Below, piece after piece: positions 46,464 to 59,831 of a stretch of 64,000 nt of DNA. The stretch is from Clostridium sp. Lineage in GTDB: Bacteria; Bacillota; Clostridia; Lachnospirales; Lachnospiraceae. The number at the start of each line of letters is the position of its first letter. Position 1 is the stretch's first letter. A program made the position numbers and the translations under genes. The notes beneath the pieces are model-generated. The model saw only the letters and a program-made list of their open reading frames with translations, searched no databases and was not told the DNA's origin. Where the stretch lies: assembly GCA_031275405.1 (NCBI GenBank), contig JAISOV010000048.1:37635-101634 (forward strand). The letters run 5' to 3'.

Positions 46464-47729
46464 TTACGCCGTCTTAGCGGGAAGGAATCTGATGAGTATG
46501 ACATAGGCGGCCATTGAGACGACGATGCCGTTGATCGGCGCGATGAAGAACGGAACCACGTTCGCCGTTATGTAAGCGACCGCCGCGCCAAGCACAAACG
46601 ACAGGATCCCGGCAACGTTCACGCCTCCGGCCACGGCAAAGTTTTCACGCTTGCCCTTGCCGACAATCCAGTACGCGGCTATCATAACGCCTGCCACAGG
46701 CGGCACGAACGATGTGATAATGCTGAGGAACGACTGGAATTTATCCATAATCCCGACCGCGCCGAGGATGGTTCCCGCCGCGCCCGCGATAGCCGTGGTG
46801 GTTTTGAACTTATTTTCGCCGAAGCCAAGCAGGTTGGTCACCGCGATACCGCCGCTATAAGCGTTTGTGACATTCGTCGTCCAGGTGGCCAGGATCAGCC
46901 CGATCAGCCCGATAGCCGGAAGCCCCAGCGCGGAAAACACCTGGCTGATGTCGTACTGACCCGCAACGATACTGCAAGTCGCGCCGATGAACAGCACGAC
47001 CAAGCCGGACGGCAGCACGCCGAGAACCGTCGACTTGATGACGTCTTTGCGGTTTCTCGCGTAGCGTGAGAAGTCCGCGCTGATCACGCCTCCGACCGCG
47101 AAGGTGGCTACGACAAAGTTGATGCCGCTGACAAAACTCATCGGAGCGGGCGGCGTATGCGCTCCCAGTTTAGCGATTCCGTCATTTTGGAAGATCGCCG
47201 CGATTAACGCCCATATCAGCACGATAATCAGCGCGGGAACCGCGATGTAGTTGAGATATTTGACCGTGTTGTATCCGAACACGGCGGTTAAGAGCATGAC
47301 CGCTCCCCAGATCAGGCTGCTGACGGCAACGGGAATTTCAACCCCCGTCATCTGCGCTATCATAGAGCTGAACGAACTGCCGCATACCGCCGCCTGTACC
47401 CCGAACCATCCGATACAGGCGATCGCGAGAATAAGGCTGATGAGAAACTGCGCCCCTTTTTTCCCGAGTGCGGACTCGGCCAGCGAAACGGTCGGAAGCC
47501 CGGTATCGCAGCCCTGCATACCTATAAAACACATAAACGCGCAGATGATGGCGTAGCCGATGACGATCAGTACAGACATCGGGCCGAGCGTGAAGCCGGA
47601 ACTTAACAGGCCGCCGATCATCAGGCATGGAACGCATACCATCGCTCCGGTCCACACGGCGGCAAGACTGATCCAGCTTTGCCGTTTGCTTTCTTCGATC
47701 TGAAAACCCGTCGATTTGTTGTCCTGCAT
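46464..47729 (-). CDS. NCS1-type cytosine/purine permease
   Basis: Cytosine-permease-like importer of 421 residues with about 12 membrane segments. The N-terminus QSWISLAAVWTGAMVCVP and the GGVISADFSRYARNRKD loop are typical of the CodB branch of NCS1. Start follows AGGAGGG. It begins the operon with DUF917 and HyuA, so its cargo is probably the substrate of those proteins. Confidence 0.9.
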   Translation of the reverse strand: MQDNKSTGFQIEESKRQSWISLAAVWTGAMVCVPCLMIGGLLSSGFTLGPMSVLIVIGYAIICAFMCFIGMQGCDTGLPTVSLAESALGKKGAQFLISLILAIACIGWFGVQAAVCGSSFSSMIAQMTGVEIPVAVSSLIWGAVMLLTAVFGYNTVKYLNYIAVPALIIVLIWALIAAIFQNDGIAKLGAHTPPAPMSFVSGINFVVATFAVGGVISADFSRYARNRKDVIKSTVLGVLPSGLVVLFIGATCSIVAGQYDISQVFSALGLPAIGLIGLILATWTTNVTNAYSGGIAVTNLLGFGENKFKTTTAIAGAAGTILGAVGIMDKFQSFLSIITSFVPPVAGVMIAAYWIVGKGKRENFAVAGGVNVAGILSFVLGAAVAYITANVVPFFIAPINGIVVSMAAYVILIRFLPAKTA

Positions 47730-47775
47730 AGCAAAACCCTCCTATTGAATTATTTTTTGAAGATTACCTACTATG

Positions 47776-47803
47776 ATTATACACGAAGAAAATAATTTGT
47801 CAT
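47776..47803 (-). promoter_or_regulatory. Promoter of the permease operon
   Basis: ATGACA (47803-47798) and TATAAT (47781-47776), spacer 16 nt, minus strand. Confidence 0.6.
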
Positions 47804-47830
47804 TGTCTAAAAAGCAAAATATAAGCCCCT

Positions 47831-47854
47831 GACTTTGTCTATTCAGACAAAGTC
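47831..47854. terminator. Palindrome between PucR gene and permease promoter
   Basis: Perfect 10-bp stem GACTTTGTCT / AGACAAAGTC with 4-nt loop. It lies 22 nt past the regulator's stop, as a terminator would, but also 27 nt upstream of the permease -35, where PucR could bind. Both are possible; the T-run is poor. Confidence 0.5.
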
Positions 47855-47876
47855 GGAGACTGTTTGGCCGAAAACG

Positions 47877-49499
47877 CTATTTTGCCTCCTTCTTTGCCGC
47901 CGTCGCCTGCAGCACCCGTTTCACCGCAACGGCGATGTAAACCGAGAACGTTTCCGGCATACGCCCGATTTTGAATTGCAGCCGCTCATTGATCCTGCTG
48001 ACTCTGTACTTGATCGTGTTCAGATGCAGAAACATTTTCCTGGCGCAGTCTTCCAGACTGCTGTCGGTATCCAGCAGATAAACGCTTAAAGTATCGCAAA
48101 GTTCGGTGTTCAGCCTTGCGCCGTCGTACAGCGCGTCCAGTACGGCGGTGCTGTTCTTGACGGAATCCTCGCCCCTCAGCAGCAGATGACGGATATTGTC
48201 GGCAAACTCTATATCCTGGCTCGTGAACAGGCGTTTGCCGGGGTAGATGTAGCCGGCCATCTCGGCTGACGCCTGCCTCATCAGATAGGTGCGCCGCACC
48301 TGCGTGGTGTCGCGCAGATTCAGGCAGACCGTGATGGTCGCCGCCATCCCCGCGTCGTTTATCGTCTCCGCGAGAGTGCCGGCCAGCGCGGACATATTGC
48401 AGTTTACGGGCGTACTGATAAACGCTACGACATCTCCCTCATAAGCGTCCGCGACCATCGCTTTACAGTGCGGCGATAATTCCCTTTTCACAAGCGTAAG
48501 GATCGTATCGGCGATTCTGCGGTATTCCATGGTCTTGGCAGTTTCCTCCGCCGGGCTGACAATAAGCATAGTGTTGATAGATTTTACGTCAATCTTGAAC
48601 GCGTCGGCGATACGGCGCATTTTGAAAGGCTCGTCTTTCAGAATCGCCTGTACCAGCTCCGGCAGGACGTGGTCTCCGTAACTTTGGCTCCACAAATTGA
48701 GGTGGATTTTTACTGTTTCTGTAATTTGCCTGGCCACGGAATCCTGTATCGCCTCGTCATATTTCAGAAGAAGCACTTCCACGTGCGAACCCGTTATGGT
48801 GTCGATATATTCCCGCCGGGCGTAAATCCGCGCCGCTTCCAGTTCGCCATATTTGCCCGCCCGGCAGCACGCTATAAAGGACTCGGTGTCCGGCTCAATG
48901 TTGTGCGGCCAGTACGCCCGGTTGAGCAGGTTGCCATCCGTGTCGGTCAAAAGCAGCGTCATTTTCACACGGCTGCTCAGCATCGCGAGGACTGTGCCGA
49001 TACTGCGCTGATAAACCGGAAGTGCGGCTAACCGCCCCATTATTTCGCTCTGGAAATCGGTTTCCGCCATCTGGTCTTTGATGATAGCCTCCATGACCTC
49101 GCTGATCACTTCGCTGTATCGCAGATTTTGGAGATTCTCGGGCATACAGATCAACGGAAAGTCTAAGCTGTCGGCCACTTCCGTCAGCCTACGGTCTACT
49201 TTCGGCAGAATCACCCCGACATAGTAAAGGATGATTCCGACCTCACCGACTTCGGCGATTCGGCTGATCACGGCGCACTGCGCGTCTATATCGTCCTTCA
49301 CGCCCGCAAAGCAAGTCAGGACAAGCTCGCTCCCGACGAACTCGATCTTGTTGAACAGTTCCGCCTGTATGCTGTCAGGATTGGTGTATTCCAGAACGCT
49401 GATGGTGCCGACGGTCTTCTGCAGGCCGCCGCGCCCGCCAAGTACGGTCGCCCCGCGCATACAAGGAAATTTCAGGATATCAGAAATAGTGACAGCCAT
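47877..49499 (-). CDS. PucR-family transcriptional regulator
   Basis: 540 residues. The N-terminal PucR domain (VTISDILKFPCMRGATVLGG) senses a purine-like or nitrogen compound, a GGDEF-like middle part follows, and the C-terminal helix-turn-helix (SLEDCARKMFLHLNTIKYRV) is typical of PucR/CdaR. Start follows GGAGGAAG. It lies upstream of the permease operon and 13 nt downstream of the aldolase-like gene, so it probably controls both. Confidence 0.93.
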   Translation of the reverse strand: MAVTISDILKFPCMRGATVLGGRGGLQKTVGTISVLEYTNPDSIQAELFNKIEFVGSELVLTCFAGVKDDIDAQCAVISRIAEVGEVGIILYYVGVILPKVDRRLTEVADSLDFPLICMPENLQNLRYSEVISEVMEAIIKDQMAETDFQSEIMGRLAALPVYQRSIGTVLAMLSSRVKMTLLLTDTDGNLLNRAYWPHNIEPDTESFIACCRAGKYGELEAARIYARREYIDTITGSHVEVLLLKYDEAIQDSVARQITETVKIHLNLWSQSYGDHVLPELVQAILKDEPFKMRRIADAFKIDVKSINTMLIVSPAEETAKTMEYRRIADTILTLVKRELSPHCKAMVADAYEGDVVAFISTPVNCNMSALAGTLAETINDAGMAATITVCLNLRDTTQVRRTYLMRQASAEMAGYIYPGKRLFTSQDIEFADNIRHLLLRGEDSVKNSTAVLDALYDGARLNTELCDTLSVYLLDTDSSLEDCARKMFLHLNTIKYRVSRINERLQFKIGRMPETFSVYIAVAVKRVLQATAAKKEAK

Positions 49500-49512
49500 A
49501 TGCTTCCTCCGG

Positions 49513-50547
49513 TTAAGCGCGTTCCATCGTCAGCGTCTTCACACGCTCCGTAAACGCGTCGCATTCGTCTGCCGTCGTGAGCCACGAGGTGACAAGACGG
49601 ACAATGGAGCCGCCGTTTGCCGTACCCATACGGTGAAACGCGAAATCACGCTCCAGTTCTTTCACGACACTGTCATCCAATATCGGAAACAGCATATTCG
49701 TCGGGCTATCGTAAGCAAAGGCCACGCCGAGGGCAGACAGATGATCCCGCAGCCGCGCCGCGTTCGCGTTCGCGTGTCCGGCAAGTTCCAGCCACAGCCC
49801 GTCCGACATCAACGCCTCAAATTGCAGGCCCACAACGTGCGCTTTCGCGAGCATCGCCCCACGCTGTTTGAGAACGTACCGAAAATCGGGTTTCAGCGCG
49901 TCGTTCACCAGAACGAGCGCTTCGCCGAACAGCAGGCCGTTTTTCGTGCCGCCGATATAGAAAGCGTCGCACAACGCGGCAACGTCCGCAAGCGTCATGT
50001 CGCTCGCAGGGGAAGCGATGGCCTGCGCAAGCCGCGCGCCGTCGAGGTAGAGATACAGCCCGCGCCTGCCGCACGCTTCGCGCAGAGCGGACAGCTCCGA
50101 TTTTGTGTATACCGTTCCGGTTTCCGTCGCGTCGGATAGGTACAGCAGCCGCGGCTTCACCCTGCGCTCGTCACAGTGCTGCGCCGCCGCCGCGAGCACC
50201 GCGGCCGGCGTGGCTTTTCCGTTCTGATTCGGCACGGTGATGATCTTGTGGCCGCCCGCCTCAACCGCGCCCGTCTCGTTGTCCGCGATATGCCCGCTGT
50301 CCGCGGCGATCACGCCCTCGTGCGCCCGCAGGAACGCGGCGATTGCCGTCAGGTTTGTCTGTGTGCCGCCGGCGAGGAAATGGACGTCCGCGGCCGGAGC
50401 GGCGCACAGCTCGCGGATCAGCGCGGCGGCGCGCCGACAATGGCTGTCCTCGCCGTAGCCGCCGTGAACCTCGGCGTTTGCCTTGACCAGCGCGGCCAGT
50501 ACCGCCGGGTGCGCTCCCATACCGTAATCATTCTTAAAATGGCGCAT
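49513..50547 (-). CDS. Threonine-aldolase-like PLP enzyme
   Basis: 344 residues, beta-eliminating lyase family. The PLP lysine is in YIGGTKNGLLFGE, and NDYGMGAHPAVLAAL opens the protein as in low-specificity threonine aldolases. Start at 50547 has GGAGAG 8 nt upstream. Forms an operon with the PucR regulator. Confidence 0.9.
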   Translation of the reverse strand: MRHFKNDYGMGAHPAVLAALVKANAEVHGGYGEDSHCRRAAALIRELCAAPAADVHFLAGGTQTNLTAIAAFLRAHEGVIAADSGHIADNETGAVEAGGHKIITVPNQNGKATPAAVLAAAAQHCDERRVKPRLLYLSDATETGTVYTKSELSALREACGRRGLYLYLDGARLAQAIASPASDMTLADVAALCDAFYIGGTKNGLLFGEALVLVNDALKPDFRYVLKQRGAMLAKAHVVGLQFEALMSDGLWLELAGHANANAARLRDHLSALGVAFAYDSPTNMLFPILDDSVVKELERDFAFHRMGTANGGSIVRLVTSWLTTADECDAFTERVKTLTMERA

Positions 50548-50665
50548 TGGGGGGTTCTCTCCTTGCGTAAACAATAGATTGTCTTAATTATAATGTAAAT
50601 CTTAGCCAATTGCAATGAAATCTTTTCTTGCATTGCGATCCAAAGAAATCCTTGGCTTTTTACCC

Positions 50666-50694
50666 TTGCAATTCCTGGGAACAGGGAGTAGAAT
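50666..50694 (+). promoter_or_regulatory. Promoter of the MFS transporter gene
   Basis: TTGCAA (50666-50671) and TAGAAT (50689-50694), 17-nt spacer, in the divergent gap with the aldolase-like gene. Confidence 0.6.
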
Positions 50695-50777
50695 ATGTAT
50701 ACGTTTCAGTTTGATATTCTTTTCATAATTTATGAAGAGCCTGCCCACAAAGCGCAAAAAGAAATGAGGAAACGAAC

Positions 50778-52103
50778 ATGAAAAAAATCCAGAATAAATG
50801 GATACGCGCCGCTATCCCGGCATTACTGCTCCACTGTAGCATCGGCACCGTGTACTGCTGGTCGCTGGTCAGCGAAAACATCGTGAACTATATCGGCAAG
50901 GATACGGTCTCCAAAAGCACCATTGAATGGGCGTTCAGCCTGGCCATCTTTTTCTTAGGGATGTCCGCCGCTTTCCTTGGCCCGTTCGTCGAGAAAGACG
51001 TGCATAAGTCTTCCCTGATCGCCACCGTCTGTTTCTCCGTCGGCATGGCGGGGACCGGATTCTTCCTCTATCAGAGATCCGTGATCGGCATTTTCCTAAG
51101 CTACGGCGTCGTCATGGGGATCGGCCTCGGAACCGGCTACCTTTCGCCGGTGAAGACCTTAATGCTCTGGTTCAGCGACCAGAAAGGGCTTGCCACCGGG
51201 CTTGCCATCGCCGGGTTCGGGCTTGCCAAAGTCATTGCCAGCCCCGTCATGGAATACTTGCAGCCTAAGGTGGGGATCGTAAATATGTTTTATATCCTCG
51301 CCGCCGTCTATTTCGTGCTGATGTTTGCCGGCCACCTGTTGCTGGCAAAGCCGGAAGGCTGGGTGGAATCCCATGAGAAGAAAAAGGAAGACAGCGTAAA
51401 GAGCATCCTGACCAACAAGACATTTATCGGAATCTGGCTGATGTTCTACATCAACATCACTTGCGGGCTGGCGCTGATCTCCCAGGAAAAAGGGATCATA
51501 AAGGCGATCGGCCTGGCGGGCGCCGTAGGGGTCATCAGCGCCTTGACCGCCGTGTTCAACGCGGGGGGGCGGCTGGGGCTTTCCAGCCTGGGCGACCGGC
51601 TCAAAGACCGGAACACGGTTTATAAACTCATCTTTACCGCAGCCATTCTCATGACTGCCCTGCTGATCTTCACCAAAGGGATCCTGAACGGCTATACGGT
51701 CGTGGCCATTGCCCTGCTGTTTGTGGTAAATGCCGGATACGGCGGCGGGTTCAGCAACGTGCCTTCCCTCCTGTCCGACCATTTCGGCATGAAGTCCATC
51801 AGCCGCGTCCATGGGCTGTGTCTATCCGCATGGGCGGTCGCCGGGCTTACCGGGAACCAGATCGCCACGTTCATCGTGAACCATACCGGCAGTTTCCACG
51901 AGGTGGACGACGGACACGGCGGTTTCCTCTCCGTCAATCCGGAGGGGTATCAGAATGTCCTGTATTTTACGGTGATCCTGTATATCCTTGCGGTTCTGAT
52001 CTGCTTTTTCCTCATCCCGAAGAGCGGGAAAGCGGTGGTTCAACCGGATTCTTCCCATGGCAAGAATCCCACGGAGCCATCCCAAGGGGAAAATCAGGGC
52101 TAG
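50778..52103 (+). CDS. MFS transporter, OxlT (oxalate/formate antiporter) family
   Basis: 441 residues, 12 membrane segments. The start AAIPALLLHCSIGTVYCWS and GIGLGTGYLSPVKTLMLWF are characteristic of the OxlT branch. Ribosome site GAGGAAA. Cytoplasmic tail after segment 12 is polar (SGKAVVQPDSSHGKNP). Cargo is probably a small organic acid; specificity is not certain. A hairpin with stem ACCGGCGT / ACGCCGGT at about 52119-52145 could end the transcript. Confidence 0.88.
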   Translation: MKKIQNKWIRAAIPALLLHCSIGTVYCWSLVSENIVNYIGKDTVSKSTIEWAFSLAIFFLGMSAAFLGPFVEKDVHKSSLIATVCFSVGMAGTGFFLYQRSVIGIFLSYGVVMGIGLGTGYLSPVKTLMLWFSDQKGLATGLAIAGFGLAKVIASPVMEYLQPKVGIVNMFYILAAVYFVLMFAGHLLLAKPEGWVESHEKKKEDSVKSILTNKTFIGIWLMFYINITCGLALISQEKGIIKAIGLAGAVGVISALTAVFNAGGRLGLSSLGDRLKDRNTVYKLIFTAAILMTALLIFTKGILNGYTVVAIALLFVVNAGYGGGFSNVPSLLSDHFGMKSISRVHGLCLSAWAVAGLTGNQIATFIVNHTGSFHEVDDGHGGFLSVNPEGYQNVLYFTVILYILAVLICFFLIPKSGKAVVQPDSSHGKNPTEPSQGENQG

Positions 52104-52210
52104 CCTTTCCCAGCCGGAACCGGCGTTCACGATCCGGACGCCGGTTTCGGCCGCCAAAGAGAAACCGCAAAGGCTCCCATCCGAGCTGAGCTGCCGGCGT
52201 TCCTGTCCGA

Positions 52211-52957
52211 TCAGCCGCGACGGTAGGAAAGAAACACTTGCGGCTCCTGAAAATTCCATATGAGATCTTGCGGATAAGCCACTTCTTTGACCAGAGCCAG
52301 CGCGCGGGGAACCTGTCCAAGCCGCTCCGTGCCATGGCTGTCACTGGACAGCAGAACCGGGAGACGGTATCTTAAGCACATCAGCAGGATCTCTTTCATA
52401 TTCGCATAGGTATTCCCGCGATAGCTGCCCGGCAGCAGGGAACCTTCGTTCACTTCCAGAACCACGTGATAATCCGCCGCCGCTTCCGCTAACGCTTTCG
52501 CGTCCACGGGATAACGCACGTCGTCGGGATGACCGATGATCTTCACCAGAGGATTTCTCATGGCCTGTACGTAGGCGGCGGTATTGCGTCCGGCCGCGCC
52601 GCTCTGCCCGTCCTGGCGTGACATTTCCCAGGAGGGATGGAAAGACGGCTCATGGATACTGGCGATCAGGAAGTCCAGGTTCTTTCCCGTCTCGTCTCCT
52701 ATGTCCAGCCGGCCCCGCTCATTCAGGATATTGGCTTCCACGCCGTACAGGACCAGCACTCCGCCGCGCAGGTTCGGCGCGGCTTTCAGTCCGTGAAAAT
52801 AGGATTCCCGGCAGGAACCGGGAGTGGCGGGTCCATGGTCGGAGATGCCCAGGACGGCCAGTCCCCGTTCCTTCGCCGCCTTTACCATATCGCCAATCGT
52901 ATCCTTCGTGCCATGCCCGCTGGCGACGGTATGTGTATGCAGATCCATGGGTATCAT
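52211..52957 (-). CDS. PHP-domain phosphoesterase (YcdX-like)
   Basis: 248 residues. Metal-binding motifs of the PHP fold: MDLHTHTVASGHG, ISDHGP, IASIHEP, IIGHPDD and LSSDSHG. Family members are phosphatases or histidinol-phosphatase relatives. Start at 52957 has AAAGGAG 6 nt upstream; the frame is open 14 codons further. Stands alone, with convergent neighbours. Confidence 0.92.
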   Translation of the reverse strand: MIPMDLHTHTVASGHGTKDTIGDMVKAAKERGLAVLGISDHGPATPGSCRESYFHGLKAAPNLRGGVLVLYGVEANILNERGRLDIGDETGKNLDFLIASIHEPSFHPSWEMSRQDGQSGAAGRNTAAYVQAMRNPLVKIIGHPDDVRYPVDAKALAEAAADYHVVLEVNEGSLLPGSYRGNTYANMKEILLMCLRYRLPVLLSSDSHGTERLGQVPRALALVKEVAYPQDLIWNFQEPQVFLSYRRG

Positions 52958-53071
52958 GATATACTCCTTTCGGAAGCCTGTTTCCGCGCTCAGCTTCACG
53001 GCCGTTTCGCAAAAGACTGCTTCACGGCCGTTTTGTTTAAGTGTAGTATATCATAATTTGATCCGCAAATC

Positions 53072-56669
<3,598 letters not shown>

Positions 56670-56775
56670 TATGATTACCATCCTTTCTGGTAAAACAGCC
56701 ATTCCGTCTCCCCCTTATTCCCGCCATTCAGCCCTTTGCGTGCCGGAAACGGGGAGAGGCTGATCTGCGTTCCAT

Positions 56776-57603
56776 TTAGCCTTTCACGCCTCCGGCTGTA
56801 AGCCCGTTGCGTATATACCTTTGCAGCAGCAGAAACAGAACCAGGATCGGCAGCGACGACACCACCGCAGCCGCGGCAAACAGCGTCTAATGCGCGGCAA
56901 ACTGGTTCGTGATGAACGACTGAAGCCCGATCGCCAGCGTGAAACTGCCGGGCGATTGCAGAAACACCGAGGTCAGCATATACTCGCTGTAAGTGGCGAT
57001 GAAACTGAACAGAAAGATGACGGCGATCTGCGGTACGGCAAGGGGGAGTATGACGTAAAGAAACACCGTAACATTTTTCGCGCCGTCCACATACGCCGCT
57101 TCATCAAGTTCTTTGGATATTCCGTCCATATACGCTTTCAGCAGCCATATATTGAACGCGCTGCCGCCCGAAAGGACGCAGATGACAGCGAACATACTGT
57201 CCGCAAGCCCGAAAGCGTAGATGAGGATATAATACCCCGCAAGCGCCATACTGTTTGGGAACACCTGTAACACAAGCAGCGTCATAAGCCCTTTCGTGCG
57301 CCCCGGAAACCTCATACGCGAAAAAGCGTAGGCTGCCGTGGTGGTCAGAAAAAGCTGTATCAAAGCTACCGCAAGACATAGTTTCAAGGAATTGAACACC
57401 CACAGCAGAAACTGCGTTTCGGTGAACAGCTTGCTATAGTTGTCGATGGCGATCTGTTTCGGGATCAGCCCCGCTATAAAAAAGCTGTCGCCCTTGGAAA
57501 ACGATGCCATAACAATCCACATCACTGGAAACATCACGAGGAGCAGCACCGCCCATAGGACTGCCCTGCTTGCCCATAGCACCGTTCTTTCGCCTTTCTT
57601 CAT
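56776..57603 (-). pseudogene. ABC sugar permease (MalG type) interrupted by an in-frame TAG
   Basis: MalG-type permease: six membrane segments, EAA loop LDEAAYVDGAKNVTVFLYVI. The reading frame stops at TAG (56889-56887) after NQFAAH. Beyond the stop the same frame continues for 36 more residues, with the expected last membrane segment ([18 protein letters not shown]) and a C-terminus ending LTAGGVKG, then TAA at 56776. In relatives a Trp stands at this point, and TGG to TAG is a single base change. So it is a recent amber mutation, a read-through site or a sequence error. Start at 57603 is likely but its AAGGAG lies 13 nt upstream. Confidence 0.88.
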
Positions 57604-57672
57604 TTTGATAACCACGCTCCTTCCCAAAAATTCTGCTTCCATCCGCCGCTCCGCCCCGGAAAGCATCGGCTT

Positions 57673-58581
57673 TTATGTTTCGCCGCTCCTAAACGCACCC
57701 GACAGATTCAGGTTGATCAGCGTAAACGTGCCGACGAGGAGGAAGGAAAGGACACTGAGCGTCGCCGACCACTCATACCGGTTAGACCATGTCGTCATTT
57801 TGTAGATCGTACTCGCCAGTATATCCGTGCTTCCGGCAAACTGGCTTCCCACCCTTGCCGGGCCGCCCTGCGTAATCATATAGATATTTCCGAAGTTATT
57901 GAAGTTGGAGGCGAAGGAGGAAACCACAAGCGGCAGCGACAGCCGGACAAGCAGCGGAAACGTAATCGTCCGGAAACACTGCCAGCCCGTCGCGCCATCA
58001 ATTTTCGCCGCTTCGTAAAGCGTCTTTTCGATCGCCTGAAGCCCGCCGTGGCAGACGTTCAGCATATACGGAAAGCCAAGCCATACATTGACTATGATGA
58101 TGCCTGCCCTCGCCCAGAACGGATCCGTCATCCAGGGAACGCCGCCCAGCCCGAAAACGGAAAGCAGCCAGTTGATGCCGCCGTACTGTTCGTTCAGCAG
58201 GCCCTGCCACGACAGAATGGCGATGGTTGCGGGCAGTGCCCACGGTACGATCAGAAGCGAACGGTAAAATCTCGCCTCGGGCATATGCGGATTGTTCAGC
58301 AGAACCGCCAGCCCCATGCCCATAAAATACGCGCCCGCCGTGGAAAGCAGCGCGAAGCATACCGTCCAGCCCAGGACGGGCAGAAAAACCTTGGCCAGGC
58401 TGCTCCCGAAAACGGCGGCGTAATTCGCGAACCCGATGACTTCATAGTCATCCATATGGAACATATTGTAGTTCGTAAAGGAGAGAAACACCGTGTAGGC
58501 AATCGGCAGCAGTGTAAACACGATAATGGAAACGATCATCGGCGCAATCCATACATAAGCCGATTTATTGATTTTTCGCAT
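57673..58581 (-). CDS. ABC sugar transporter permease (MalF type)
   Basis: 302 residues with six membrane segments. EAA loop LYEAAKIDGATGWQCFRTIT. Start at 58581 after GTAGGTGG; a GTG 3 codons earlier overlaps the binding-protein stop. Intact partner of the amber-interrupted permease. Confidence 0.93.
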   Translation of the reverse strand: MRKINKSAYVWIAPMIVSIIVFTLLPIAYTVFLSFTNYNMFHMDDYEVIGFANYAAVFGSSLAKVFLPVLGWTVCFALLSTAGAYFMGMGLAVLLNNPHMPEARFYRSLLIVPWALPATIAILSWQGLLNEQYGGINWLLSVFGLGGVPWMTDPFWARAGIIIVNVWLGFPYMLNVCHGGLQAIEKTLYEAAKIDGATGWQCFRTITFPLLVRLSLPLVVSSFASNFNNFGNIYMITQGGPARVGSQFAGSTDILASTIYKMTTWSNRYEWSATLSVLSFLLVGTFTLINLNLSGAFRSGET

Positions 58582-58590
58582 TCCGACCAC

Positions 58591-59805
58591 CTACTTTCCG
58601 GAGTTCATAAGCTCTATCCCTTCACGTACCTGAGCCTCGATATTTTCAGCCGCCTCGGAAGGGCTGATCTGTCCGGTAAACATCAGCTTCATATTGTCCG
58701 AATAAGGCGTCCACACCTGCCCCAGCTCGGCGACTGTGGGAAGCGGTTCCCCCGCCGCAATCTGTTCTATGAACGCCCGCGTATCGTCATCGGCCTCTAT
58801 GCTGTTCTGAGCGGACAGCAGCGCCGGGATCCTGCCGCCGGCCTGATACAAAGCTTCCGCCGCGTTTTCCTGCAGGTACCTGAAAAAGTCGTACACCAGC
58901 TTCTGATTTTTGGATTTCGTGCTGACAAAACCGACCTGCGTGCCGACGGGCGTCACAAAATCCTTGCCGTTGAGCGTCGGCATCTTCGCTATACCGAATG
59001 CGGTTCCCGCCGCTTTGAGTCCCTCCACATCCCATGGGCCGCCGATATAAAACGCCGTTTCCCCGTTCTGGAAACTGCCCTTGGCTATGTCGGACGTAAT
59101 ATCCGCTCCGGCAAACCCGAGGGCGGCAAGACTGTTCAGGTATTCATAAGCCTCTATCGCGCCGCTGTTGCCAAATCCGATGTCGCCCGTATCATATCCG
59201 CCGTCCGCATACGGGAAAATATAGCTGTCAAACGCCCGCAGGAAACCGACGTCATAATAGATGCTTGTCGCTTCAAACTTTAAGCCGCCGTTATTTTTCG
59301 CGGCTTCTATCATTTCCTCCCAGGTTTTGGGCGCTTCTTTGATTTTATCCGTGTTATAGAATAAAGTGATGGTTTCCACCGCAATTGGAACGCCGTAGCG
59401 CACTCCGTCCGCGTAACACGCCCGGACGGCGGCATCGGCATAGTCGGCATCGCTGTACAGTTCCTCCGGAACCACCTGCGCCAATCCCGCGCTCACATAA
59501 CTGGCAAGCTGGTCATTGGCAATGCCGTAAATCCCGTCCGGGCCGCCCTCGCTTTTGGAAGCCTGAGAAAACTGCTGCAGATCGGGCGTCTCTCGAAGGA
59601 CGGTCGCGGTGCTGCCCGTCTGTTCACTCCATTTTTGCGCGTATTCCTCAAGAACCCCGATTTCGTTTTCTAAATTGCTCCATATGACGATGGAACCGTT
59701 CCCGCTATCAGACGGCAGCGACAGGGTTTGGGACTTTTCCGCACAGCCGCTTGTGGCCGCCAATGCCATGGCAACGACTGCCATGGAAATACTCCTGCGT
59801 TTCAT
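58591..59805 (-). CDS. ABC sugar transporter solute-binding lipoprotein (MalE type)
   Basis: 404 residues. Lipobox TSGC, mature part starting IVIWSNLENEIG, with VDPNTD-like ITLFYNTDKIKEAPKTWEEM motifs and WTPYSDNMKLMF near the end. Start follows AGGAGGAG. Probably binds galacto-oligosaccharides released by the surface GH53 enzymes; inferred from context. Confidence 0.94.
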   Translation of the reverse strand: MKRRSISMAVVAMALAATSGCAEKSQTLSLPSDSGNGSIVIWSNLENEIGVLEEYAQKWSEQTGSTATVLRETPDLQQFSQASKSEGGPDGIYGIANDQLASYVSAGLAQVVPEELYSDADYADAAVRACYADGVRYGVPIAVETITLFYNTDKIKEAPKTWEEMIEAAKNNGGLKFEATSIYYDVGFLRAFDSYIFPYADGGYDTGDIGFGNSGAIEAYEYLNSLAALGFAGADITSDIAKGSFQNGETAFYIGGPWDVEGLKAAGTAFGIAKMPTLNGKDFVTPVGTQVGFVSTKSKNQKLVYDFFRYLQENAAEALYQAGGRIPALLSAQNSIEADDDTRAFIEQIAAGEPLPTVAELGQVWTPYSDNMKLMFTGQISPSEAAENIEAQVREGIELMNSGK

Positions 59806-59831
59806 ATACCTCTCCTCCTGTTTTCCTTTCC

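Noticed and set aside
47831..47854. Definite PucR operator
   Set aside because: The palindrome also fits a terminator of the PucR gene; position alone cannot decide.
58048..59283. Long open frame of 411 codons on the plus strand
   Set aside because: Lies fully antisense to the MalF and solute-binding protein genes; its composition is a reverse image of those genes and it has no ribosome site.
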